A program made the translations under genes and the position numbers. The notes under the pieces were generated by a model. It was given only the letters and a program-made list of their open reading frames with translations. It made no database searches and was not told where the DNA came from. Positions 52,141 to 61,130 of a stretch of 64,000 nucleotides of DNA are shown one piece after another. The first letter of the stretch is position 1; each line of letters opens with the position of its first letter. This DNA comes from UBA6489 sp942490775 (GTDB lineage Bacteria; Patescibacteriota; Gracilibacteria; BD1-5; UBA6164): positions 62,001-126,000 of the forward strand of contig CALNYL010000011.1 in the NCBI GenBank assembly GCA_942490775.1, given 5' to 3'.

Positions 52141-52374
52141 ATGATAGGTAGAATAAAGGTTCTAAAAGAGGGTTTCGGTTTTATAGTTTCTAAGGAGCAA
52201 GAAGGTGATGTATTTTTCCATGCTAATAACCTAGAAGGAGTTACATTTGACGAATTACAAGAATGAGTAATGCTTCAATTTGAAATCTGAGAATGAAAAA
52301 ACGGAAAACAACAAGCAATCAATGTTATGTTAGCTGAAGAAACTTCTGAAGAAGAAGAAGAAAACGAAGACTAA
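52141..52374 (+). CDS. Cold-shock (CSD) protein
   Basis: 77 residues. It starts MIGRIKVLKEGFGFIVSKEQEGDVFFHANNL, carrying the RNP1 (GFGFI) and RNP2 (DVFFH) RNA-binding motifs of the cold-shock domain, followed by EGVMLQFEIGEGKNGKQQAINV. The C-terminal 15 residues are a run of Glu, not usual in CspA, giving an acidic tail. Cold-shock proteins melt RNA structures and act as transcription antiterminators. A -10-like TATAAT at 52078-52083 implies a leader of about 50 nt. A strong terminator follows the stop. Confidence 0.93.
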
Positions 52375-52396
52375 TTCAATATTTATTGAAAATAAA

Positions 52397-52428
52397 AAAA
52401 ATCACTTATTTAAGTGATTTTTTTTTGA
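52397..52428 (+). terminator. Rho-independent terminator of the cold-shock gene
   Basis: AAATCACTTA and TAAGTGATTT pair with a two-base loop, then a T run of eight, beginning 22 bases after the stop codon. A long A tract precedes it, so it may work in both directions. Confidence 0.85.
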
Positions 52429-52497
52429 TATTATATAAAAAGGAAGAAATCAGTAAAAACTCCCATTTATGGTGTCTCTTTTTTTGATACGATTTTT

Positions 52498-53118
52498 CTA
52501 ACTCCCCAAACCAAAACTAAATAATTCACTTGATTTTTCTCAAGACTCACAAACACTTGAAGAAGCAACCCTTATTTTATCTATACACACTTTTTTATTC
52601 CAACCTATTAATGGGATAATTTTATCCACATCAGATTTATTAGTTGCTTTAAATACAGTTATATGAGGAACAAACAAATCTTTAACAAAAGGATATCAGT
52701 ATAGCTTAATATTCTCTTTTTCTTTATCTCAAAGATTAATTTCTGGATTTTTATATTTGTCTTTAATTAATCATTTTCTATATGGATTTAATGTATCAAC
52801 TAAATTATTATGAAAACTGTAAATATCTTCATCCAAAATAAAGCTCCTAGCTATAAAATTTCATTTAACCGTTATTTCACTTGGAGTTAAATATAAATCA
52901 CTTAACTCTGATGCAATTTTTTTTATCAAGGATAACACTTCTTTTTTACTTTCTTGAGGTATTTCAATTTGATAAACTGTAATATGAGGAGTGTATTCAA
53001 TAAATTCTGTAACTATATTTCAATTAAACTTTCTTGAAAGAGAATTATTTAAATTTTCCAGCTCATCTGAAGTTTCTTTATCTGGAGTAACTGAAATAGT
53101 TAGAAGACATGATTTCAT
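52498..53118 (-). CDS. 2H phosphoesterase superfamily protein
   Basis: 206 residues. Two HxT/S motifs are present: TPHITVYQIEI near 48-58 and VPHITVFKATN near 155-165, spaced as in the two-histidine phosphoesterase fold. The family includes 2'-5' RNA ligase/cyclic phosphodiesterases and tRNA-splicing cyclic phosphatases. Either RNA end processing or a cyclic nucleotide is a plausible substrate. The N-terminal MKSCLLTISVTP strand fits the fold. The gene lies between the cold-shock gene and the sigma factor gene on the minus strand, with a 222-base gap to the latter. Confidence 0.85.
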
Positions 53119-53339
53119 AATATAATAATTTAAGTGATTAAAATTTGTAGCTAAGTCTATAGAAAAACACAAATTTTACAAGAAAATAGTAATTACAGAT
53201 TTTTTTTATAATTACTATTAAATAAATTTATAATTTTATATCTACAAGCTTTGAGAAATAATCACTTCTTATATTTAAGATACCCGTTATTTTTTATTTC
53301 CTAAAAAATTGCATTTCATTTATAAATTTGGGATAAATA
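53119..53339. other. Intergenic region
   Basis: AT-rich spacer between the 2H gene and the sigma factor gene, both on the minus strand. Nothing recognisable apart from short runs of T and A. The 2H promoter must lie here. Confidence 0.4.
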
Positions 53340-54833
53340 TTACAAAAGTCATTCCAATTTTTCTCTTCTTGAAGGATGTTTAAGTTTTTTAAATACTTCT
53401 ACTTCTATCTGCTGTATTCTCTGCCTTGTTAAATTAAACTTTTTTCATATTTCTTCAAGAGTATACTCATGATCTTCTCATATTCAAAATCTTAATCTAA
53501 TAATTTTTCTTTCTCTATCTGTTAATTCGCATAAAACTTCTTCAAGTTTTTGTTTAAGTTTTTGTTCAAGTTGCATCCTAGAAAATCAATCTTCTGGTCA
53601 TTCCAGTGACTCATCTTTAACAAAATCTACAAACTCTGCTCAATTTTCTCAAACGGGACGACTTAGACTTACAACTTCTTTCATAGAGTCTAATATACTT
53701 ATTACTTTTGATTCTTTCATTCCTAGAGATTCAGCAATTTCCTCTACTGTAGGCTCTCTAAGCTTTTTCTTTAGAAACTTTTTTCTAAATTTAAAAAAAA
53801 TTCTCTTCTTCTCCAAAAAATCATTGGATTCTCTTATTCCTTTTCATTTATTTTCTGTAGCTCTAATTATAACTTTGCTTATGCAGTCATAAGAATATGT
53901 ACTAAACTTATTTCCAATAGTGTGATCAAAAAGATCTATAGCCCTTAAGAGAGCTTGGTTTCATTCAGATATTAAATCCATAAGTTCTAATCCCCTTCAT
54001 TGAAGTCTTTGTGCTATATTTATTACTAACCTTAAATGTGATTTAACTATCTCTTCCCTAATTTCTTTTCATTTTGATGTATATTCATATATTTTTGCCC
54101 ATTTTTCTTTTCCTACAGCTTTTTTATTTTTTTGTAGATATAACATTTTTCATTCCTCATTTTCTCATTTTCAAGAATCTTGTTCACATTTTTGAAGATC
54201 TTCGAATCTATATGTCTTGCCAAATCTTTTAATTCATACTAGTTTTTTATGTGGTTGGAGTTCTTTAAAAAGTGAAATAATCTCTTCTGAAGTATATGTT
54301 TCAAGATTTGACATATCTCTTGTATACAAAGTCATTGGATCTTTTTCTCAAGAATCATATTCTCTTGTTAAATCTTTTTGATTTTCATCTAATAAAGAAA
54401 GAGCTTTACTTCTTAAATCCGATAAAAACTCCTGAATAAGATTAGAAGCTACTTCTCAATTTTCTTTATTACCAGCCATTTCAAGTGAATCACAATTCTC
54501 CATCCCATCTCCAAGAGGTATTACCTCAGGAGGAGTAAGTCATTTTTGTGAAACTATCAAATTTGTCTCATTAGCAAAAAATCGATTTAAAGATTTTATT
54601 TTTTCTATAGACAAATCTCAACCTTCTCAATTTGAAATACTAACAATTTCTTCTATAGTTAAAGAATCATTACTCTTTCAGTTTACTACATTTAAAATAG
54701 AATCAATTGATTTTCTAAATTCATCACTTTTTTTATATAAAGGTAAAATCTGTTTTTTAAATATTCATAAATCATCACATGTTCATGTCCCTTTAGGTAA
54801 AACTAAATTTAAACTTGAAATATTTTTAGTCAT
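53340..54833 (-). CDS. Sigma-70 family RNA polymerase sigma factor
   Basis: 497 residues. The conserved region 2 block IVKSHLRLVINIAQRLQGRGLELMDLISEGNQALLRAIDLFD...KFSTYSYDCISKVIIRA is present, with region 2.3/2.4 contact residues. Region 3 (EEIAESLGMKESKVISILDSM) and region 4 (LTDRERKIIRLRFGIGEDHEYTLEEIGKKFNLTRQRIQQIE) follow. Region 1.2 is present but divergent, with a long acidic linker (about 120-230) typical of a primary sigma factor of the RpoD type. This is likely the housekeeping or main alternative sigma factor. A hairpin in its leader could modulate expression. Confidence 0.88.
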
Positions 54834-54884
54834 AAAATATCGTCTTGCTTATAAAATATATAATAAAAATATAAGTGTAAAAAA

Positions 54885-54920
54885 TAAAAAGTCAACTATT
54901 TATTTGACTTTTATTTTAAT
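54885..54920 (-). terminator. Hairpin with T run in the sigma factor leader
   Basis: AAAAGTCAA and TTGACTTTT with loop CTATTTAT, followed on the minus strand by TTTTTATTTTTT, about 50 bases before the sigma gene start. It could be an attenuator or the end of a short upstream transcript. Confidence 0.5.
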
Positions 54921-55111
54921 TATTGCTTTATATGTTTTCATTACTAACAAAAAAATTAATCAAAAAGTAATTTATCAGGCTAAAAATATAATACAGACTA
55001 ATGATTTAGGTTGAAATGACTCTAAAACCTAACAAAAACTAACAACATGAAAATATTAATAAGATTATATCTTTACTTTTTTATTCTTCAATGTAAAATA
55101 ATATCAGTTAA

Positions 55112-55170
55112 ACTTGTAGCCCCTTTCCTTTGGAATCAAAGGAAAGGATTCAGGTATGGATTATTATTTG
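55112..55170. repeat. REP-like element copy before the ABC-F gene
   Basis: GTAGCCCCTTTCCTTTGG...AAAGGAAAGGATTCAGGTATGGATTATTA, matching 7257-7312 in both arms and tail. It lies 28 bases before the ABC-F start. Confidence 0.8.
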
Positions 55171-55197
55171 TAAATACCTTATAAAAAAAATAAAACA

Positions 55198-57055
55198 ATG
55201 TTTGAAAAAATAATAAACAAAGTATTAGCACACCACGATGATTTCAACTACTCAGAAATAGAAGAAATATGTCAGGAATTCTACGACAGCATTCCTGAAA
55301 AAATAAAAGAAGAAACCAAACTCAAAAGAGTAAACAAATTCATAACAAAAGAATTTGAACTAGACACAAAAGAATTTACTTTTAAAAATAATAGTAATAA
55401 GGAATATTCCCTAGAAAATATTCCAAAATACTTATTTGAATGAAAAACAAATATTGTCTCCAGTCTAATAAGTATAAAAAACATGTACAAAAATATAGAA
55501 CAAACCCATTTATTTGAAAATGCCGAGTTAAAAATAAATAACAATGACAAAATAGCCCTTATATGAAAAAACGGTTGTTGAAAAACAACTCTCCTAAAAA
55601 TGATTATTTGAAAAGAAGAAAATTTAGACTGTACAATAGAAATAGCACCCAGTTTAAAAATAGGTTATTTATCTCAAGATTTATTCTGGAAATCAGAAAA
55701 AAATTCTCTTAAACAAGAGATGTTAGAAATATTTCCTGAAATAAATAAAAAAATTGAAAGATTAAATGAAATTAAAAATGATTCAGAATCGTGGAAAGAA
55801 ATAGAACAGTTAAATAAATTTTTAATAGAACAAGATTGATTTAAAAAACATGCACTTCAACTGGAAATACTTAAATACTTCTGATTCTCAGATGAACAAA
55901 TGGAATTTAATGTATTATCACTATCAGGTTGAGAGCAAACAAAAGTACAAATAGCAAAATTCCTTATTAGTGAAGTAGATTTACTTATTTTAGATGAACC
56001 AACTAATCACTTAGATATAAACTGAATAATATTTCTAGAAAAATTTTGTAAAAACTGGAAAAAAGCAATCCTATCCATTTCACATGATATCAGATACATA
56101 AACAACACCTCATCAAGAATTGTTGAAATCTCAGAGAAAAAAATTAATAACTACAACACAAATAACTATGAGGAATATTTAATAGAAAAACAAAATCGTT
56201 TTGATAAGCAGATGAAAGATTTTAAGAGTCAAAAGAAAATAATAGATAAAGAAACGGATTATATAAATAGATTTAGAGCAAATTCCGCTAAAGCTTCAAG
56301 TGTACAGAGTAGAATTAAAGCTTTGGATAAAATAGAAATATTAAAGAAACCTGAAAATGAATCAGTTGTTAGAATGATTTCTATAAATTCTGATAAAAGA
56401 TTACCTGAAATTATTATGAAACTAGAAAATATAGAAGTATGATATGATTATCCAATAGTTACTTTACCAGAACACTATAGAGGTCCATAAAAGTGATAAA
56501 ATATGAATTATATGATGAAACTGAGCAGGTAAAACCACACTCCTAAAAACCATTCTCTGAGAGCTAAAACCTCTTGAAGGAATAACAACAATCAATGAAA
56601 CTATAAAAATAGGTTCGTATTCACAGGTTTTAGAGGATTTAGATCTGGATGCAAGTATAATTTATGAGCTTTGAAAAGATTATGAAAGTGAGAGAGAAAT
56701 AAGAACTATTTTATGATGATTGTTAATAACATGAGATAAGGTGGATCAAAAGATTTCAACTCTTTCATGATGAGAAAGAGCAAAAGTGGCTCTGACTAAG
56801 ATGCTATTAGTTAAGCCTCATATAATAGTAATGGATGAACCGACTAATCATCTGGATTTACACTCAAAGGAAGTAATTAAAAAAATGTTGGAGGGTTTTA
56901 ATGGTACAACTATGATTGTTTCTCATGATAGGGATTTATTGGAATCTGTATCGAATAAGATTTGGTTGATAAAAGAGAAGATGTTGGTTGTTTATGATGA
57001 GCCAGAAAAGGGGTTTGAAGAGATTTTTTTGATAAAAACCTCTCTCTTGCCCTAA
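55198..57055 (+). pseudogene. ABC-F ATPase with a +1 frameshift in the second half
   Basis: The first half has an extra N-terminal helical region (about 60 residues), then Walker A GKNGCGKTT near 125, the signature LSGGEQTKVQIAKFL near 245, and LLILDEPTNHLD near 265. An inter-domain linker ends LENIEVGYDYPIVTLPEH. At about 56476 the frame shifts by one base (frame 1 stops at 56488): the following IEVHKSDKIGIIGGNGAGKTTLL carries the second Walker A, with LSGGERAKVALTKML and IIVMDEPTNHLD following. ABC-F proteins bind the ribosomal E/P sites to relieve stalling or give antibiotic resistance. The C-terminus runs into a repeat. Confidence 0.82.
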
Positions 57056-57114
57056 AGGATACACTTCGTAAAATTCTCTCCCCTTCTCAGAGGAAAGAGG
57101 CTACAGTTGTTTTT
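57038..57114. repeat. Reversed REP-like element at the ABC-F end
   Basis: AACCTCTCTCTTGCCC...GGAAAGAGGCTACAGTT, reversed version of the 7257 element. The ABC-F stop codon lies inside it, so the last six residues (KTSLLP) come from the repeat. Confidence 0.6.
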
Positions 57115-57135
57115 ATTTACCTATAAATTTAATCC

Positions 57136-57715
57136 ATGAATACAGCAGCTTATTCAAAAAATCTGTTAGCATTAAATAAACCAAAAGGATATATAGTCAC
57201 AAGATCCGATGAACTAGGACGAAAAACCGTTTATGATCTTTTGCCTAATTGGGCTTTTGATAAACAATGGATGCCCATCGGAAGACTTGATTTGGAATCT
57301 AAAGGACTCTTATTATTCACAAGAAATGGAAAGATAGGTAATACATTAACCAAACCGAAAAGTTGTATTAAAATATATGAAATATGGGTGAGGGGTCATG
57401 TGACAAAGGAACATATTGCAACTGCTTTAAAAGGAGTTGAAAGCCCTTATGGTTTACTCAAGGCTTTAGTTGTAGAAAAAATAGGAAATGGTGGAGCAAA
57501 AACAAAATTAAGAGTACAAATTGATGAAGGAAAAAATAGACATATCCGTCGTTTGTTTGGAGCTTTGAAAGATCCAAAATTTGATACTCCTTTAAAAGTT
57601 TTAAGCCTAAGTAGGGTTAGTATCGGTAGTTTTAAAACTAAATATAGAAAGTGGTAAATGGTGTTATCTTTCAGAAGAAGAAGAGAAGATGTTACTGAAG
57701 GGGTTGAATATTTAG
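57136..57715 (+). pseudogene. RsuA/RluB-family pseudouridine synthase, GGN-only glycine, frameshifted
   Basis: The catalytic-domain motifs are complete: NKPKGYIVTRSD, LPNWAFDKQWMPIGRLDLESKGLLLFTRNG with the catalytic Asp (GRLDLES), and VQIDEGKNRHIRRLF. After VSIGSFK (about codon 164, near 57630) the frame breaks; shifting by one base gives LNIESGKWCYLSEEEEKMLLKGLNI, the usual family C-terminus, ending at TAG 57713-57715. Unlike neighbours, about 15 glycines are all GGN and none TGA, and codons are more GC-rich. It looks recently acquired from a standard-code organism. The unshifted frame ends at TAA 57655. Confidence 0.85.
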
Positions 57716-57731
57716 GATTGGGGGAAACACT

Positions 57732-57760
57732 GTAGGGGCAATACCTTGTATTTGCCCTAG
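57732..57760. repeat. GTAGGGGCAATACC element
   Basis: GTAGGGGCAATACCTTGTATTTGCCCTAG, related to 11463 and 35550. It immediately follows the pseudouridine synthase remnant. Confidence 0.75.
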
Positions 57761-57874
57761 AAAATAAAAAAAAGGAATTGGATTTTTTAGAAAAAAGATT
57801 TTGGTTTCAATTTTGCCACTAAAAAGATTTCTACAGAAAAATCTTACTCACATTATTTTCCAAATAAGAGAAAT

Positions 57875-58318
57875 CTATTTTAATGAAATAAATTTTCAAT
57901 TCTTATTTGTATAAAGAATATAAGTTTTTTCTACATAATCATGTACAAAATACTTACAAAAACGATTTTGCTTAATGTATATCTTTGTTTCTGCACTATC
58001 TTTTTTTATATCAACCAAGGGACATTCCATAGTAAAAATTAAATCAAGTACTCACCCTGTTCATAAAAATAATGGTGTTAAATTTATTTCTTCCCAATTA
58101 GGTTCTTTATCACAATGAAAACTATAAACATTATAAAATTTTCCAGAACCTAGGTTTCATTTAAATTCTACACATATATTTTCATCTTCTCTAATAACTT
58201 GAGGTCATTCAGGAACTGAAGCTCTTGTTAGAAAAGCAAACAGTCAGAATAAAATAAGTAATGATAATAAGATGATAGATAGGACTTCTGCTAATTTTTT
58301 TATTAGTGTTTTAGACAT
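57875..58318 (-). CDS. Small membrane-anchored protein, about 147 aa
   Basis: One N-terminal membrane helix (about 12-32, AEVLSIILLSLLILFGLFAFL) is followed by a soluble domain with cysteines (ENICVEFK, FHCDKEPNWEE, TMECPLVDIKK, RFCKYFVHDY). These probably form disulphides outside the cell. No family is recognised. The start ATG 58316-58318 is preceded by a divergent region. UGA is used for several glycines, unlike the upstream pseudouridine synthase. Confidence 0.6.
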
Positions 58319-58421
58319 TTGTTGTAGTATTTGAATAAAGTTATGTGGGTATTATATGTGAGTAAAAATAAAATGCAAAGAAATAAATCCAATATATTTA
58401 TGTTAATCATAATCATTTCTT

Positions 58422-59036
58422 TTATAATTCCAAAAACCTCTTCACCTCACAAAAAATCTTCTCATGCCCTCCGCCATTCGGATGCAATCAATCCTCTAAA
58501 TCCCCACTATCCATAATTCAAAACAAATCTATAAAATCAAGACCATTCTCATCGCAAACCCTTTTTATAATCCTATTATATTTCTCTATCTCTGAATTAT
58601 AAAACAAAAAATCTCACTCCTCATCATTATTCACCACCTCCTCATCAACATTTATATTACCAACAAACACAAGCTTCTTAATAAGCTCATCACGATTACA
58701 AATATCAATAATCTCTTTTATATTCCTCTCAAACTGCCCCCTATTTACTTGAGGGTTTTTAGTTTCCTTGCTTATAGAACAATCATTTATTCATATAGCC
58801 ACTAAAACCATACTATCCTTTTCTTTTCAAATTTTTCTCCTTGAACATCCATCAAAAAAAGACTGGAAAACTTTTAAAACATTATCACTAGTATAAGCAG
58901 ACACTCAATAATTCATCAGCATTTTTTCGTATCAATATTTTTTCCATAAATCTATTTTTAACCTATTCACCCAACCTCATTTATCATAATCCCAAAATCA
59001 CTCTGATATACTGTCTCAAAAAACAACTATTCTCAT
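58422..59036 (-). CDS. SGNH/GDSL-type hydrolase
   Basis: 204 residues. Block I is VVFGDSISEG (near 3-12) with the nucleophilic Ser, and its glycines are TGA. GINDCSIS near 90 fits the GxND block III, and DGLHPNGGGHEKI near 185 supplies the catalytic Asp-x-x-His. The family hydrolyses esters or acyl groups of lipids and polysaccharides. There is no signal peptide, so it may act in the cytoplasm. The gene lies between the small membrane protein and the NYN gene, all on the minus strand. Confidence 0.85.
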
Positions 59037-59106
59037 AAATTATAATTTTAGAAAATATTAAAGTAGTTCCGAAATATAAACTTTATTTTTAAAAAAGTAA
59101 ATTCAG

Positions 59107-59231
59107 CTTGTCAACAGAGGGCTTTAGCCCTTTGAATTTTTTATTTCAGAACAAGCATATTATATTTTTTAATAATCCCCAAGAAATCATCTCCCCAATA
59201 AAAGCAATACCTTGTGTTTGCCCTATAATTA
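59107..59231. repeat. Intergenic elements before the NYN gene
   Basis: At 59107-59145 a TTGTCAACAGAGGGCTTTAGCCC element with a GGGCTTTAGCCC palindrome core; at 59199-59227 a partial GCAATACCTTGTGTTTGCCC element. Confidence 0.7.
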
Positions 59232-59240
59232 CCCCCCTTT

Positions 59241-59999
59241 CTACTTCCTCCCCCTCTTCTTAAAAACCTTCTTCTCCTCTAAATTCCTCACATAAATCAA
59301 TTTATACTTTGAATTTCAATTTGAATTATCCCTTTGCTCTATTTCAAACTTTCAAGTTGCCTTGATAAGAGGAGTAAGCTTTTCAAAACCATAATTCCTA
59401 GAATCAAAACTAGGCTGTTTCTTTTGTATCAGTCCTCCAACATCTCAAAGAAATGCCCATCCATCATCATCAGAAAGATCGTTAACAGTAGATGAAATAA
59501 GAGCAATTTCCTTTATCCCAATAGTATCAATACTTATTGAATCCTCTTTAAACTCCTCATTTTGCTTTTTAAGTATCTCGATAAAAATAAACTTATCACA
59601 AGCCACAACAAAAGGATTTGGAGTCTTTTTTTCTCAAATACCTATAACAAGTTTTCCAGCTTCTCTAAGTCTAGTTGCAAGTCTCGTAAAATCACTATCG
59701 CTAGATACTAGACAAAAACCTTGTACTTTCTCACTATAGAGTATATCCATCGCATCAATAATCATCGCTGAATCTGTAGCATTTTTTCAGGTAGTATATC
59801 CATACTGTTGTATAGGAGTGATAGCATTTTCCAGAAGAAGACTTTTCCATTTTGTAAGTCAAGGACGAGTCCAGTCCCCATAAATCCTCTTTATTGTAGG
59901 ATTTCAGTACTTCGTTATCTCTTCTATCATTTCACCAATGTAGGCAGAGGGAATATTGTCTCCATCTATGAGTACTGCAAGATTCAAGTTTGTATCCAT
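59241..59999 (-). CDS. NYN-domain (LabA-like) protein with OST-HTH/LOTUS domain
   Basis: 252 residues. The N-terminal NYN/PIN-like domain begins LAVLIDGDNIPSAYI and continues ATDSAMIIDAMDILYSEKVQGFCLVSSDSDFTRLATRLREAG, with the acidic residues (Asp, Asp, Asp) that bind metal in the LabA-type NYN nucleases. A C-terminal LOTUS-like module follows (LISSTVNDLSDDDGWAFLGDVGGLIQKKQPSF...). Proteins of this type bind and probably cleave RNA; bacterial examples are otherwise little studied. The basic tail (KKRGRK) suits RNA binding. Confidence 0.87.
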
Positions 60000-60064
60000 G
60001 AGTTTATAATTAAAAGGTAATAATTTACTTATTCATTATTACCTTTTTCCATATAAAATCAATT

Positions 60065-61105
60065 TTAGTTGAAATTTCTAATCTTCAATACCTTCTTTCT
60101 CCACCATATTAATAAAATTAAACTTATTATTCCAACTAACAACATTCCAGTAGTAGAATCAGAATTACCAGTTAAATTAAACTCATGAAATGGGGTAAAA
60201 AATATAAATGTTAATAAAAATCCAGATATTAAATTTACATTATGTCTTTGAGTTGTATTTTTATTATATATTTTTTTTCATACAAATTGCCAAGAATAAT
60301 ATAACAAAATCAATTGTATAATTACTGTTATAATTGCTGAGACACCCTTATGGGCGAGAAAATTTATAAAAATTAAGATGAAAATGAAATAGAAAAAACC
60401 TATAATCCCAAATATTTTAGTTGAAAATGTTTTTGCACTGTTTAAAATAATTTTACTTTCTCTGTACTTATAACTTAATCTAATTAAACAATAAACAATA
60501 ATACCACTTAAAATTAATAGTAATGTATTAGGAGTATAAGACATAGCTGAAGTATTATCAATGTAATTAAATAATATTCCTGCTACAGTTATAATCCCTA
60601 ATCCTACACTTGTTAAAATAATACCCCTCTTTTTAAGAACAGGTTTATTTTGATATTCTGGATATAAATAATCAATGATTTTTATAGGTACTATTGTACT
60701 TATGATTGAATGAAAAATAATTAGATTGATTGTCCATCCCCATTGTACACCTAAAAAAGAACCATAATTTGAAAGAACTCCCATATCTATCCAATTTGGA
60801 TTGAAAAAAGATTGAACAATAATTCCTTCCTCAATAATTCCATATGCTATCAATAAAAAAATTATACTCCACTGTAAACCCCACCTAGTTTTAGCCTCCC
60901 TAATTAATAATGTTCCACAACCATACAATAAAGTGAAAATTATGAGTGTAATAGGATTGAAAAAAGCTACTGGAGGCATAGAACCAGATAATAATTCACC
61001 AGTAACCGAAGGAAGGATCAATGTTAGTAAAATTATGTTTCTAGCTTTTACTTGTTTAGAAAGACCTTCTTTCGTTTTTTTTCTAGTATAGTTTAAATTG
61101 TTCAT
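60065..61105 (-). CDS. Polytopic membrane protein with only one TGA codon
   Basis: 346 residues, about nine hydrophobic segments, with a basic N-terminus and the loop HKGVSAIIT near 255. The first 275 residues contain about 24 glycines, all GGN, and a single TGA at 60278-60280 follows QFV. Downstream the frame continues with KKIYNKNTTQRHNVNLISG and another membrane helix (MLLVGIISLILLI) before TAA at 60065-60067, also with GGN glycines. If TGA were a stop, the protein would lose a well-formed membrane segment. The base usage suggests recent transfer. The family is not recognised; a transporter or a CAAX-protease-like integral protein is possible. Confidence 0.65.
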
Positions 61106-61130
61106 AATAATAATCTAATACTTAGAAAAA

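Noticed and set aside
55047..55187. Small plus-strand ORF of about 45 codons reading through the repeat before the ABC-F gene
   Set aside because: Most of it is the REP-like element in one frame; the start is weakly placed and no homologue is suggested.
60278..60280. TGA as the true stop of the 60065-61105 gene
   Set aside because: The downstream frame continues for about 70 codons with a well-formed membrane helix and a basic tail, so readthrough as glycine fits better; the alternative remains open for a transferred gene.
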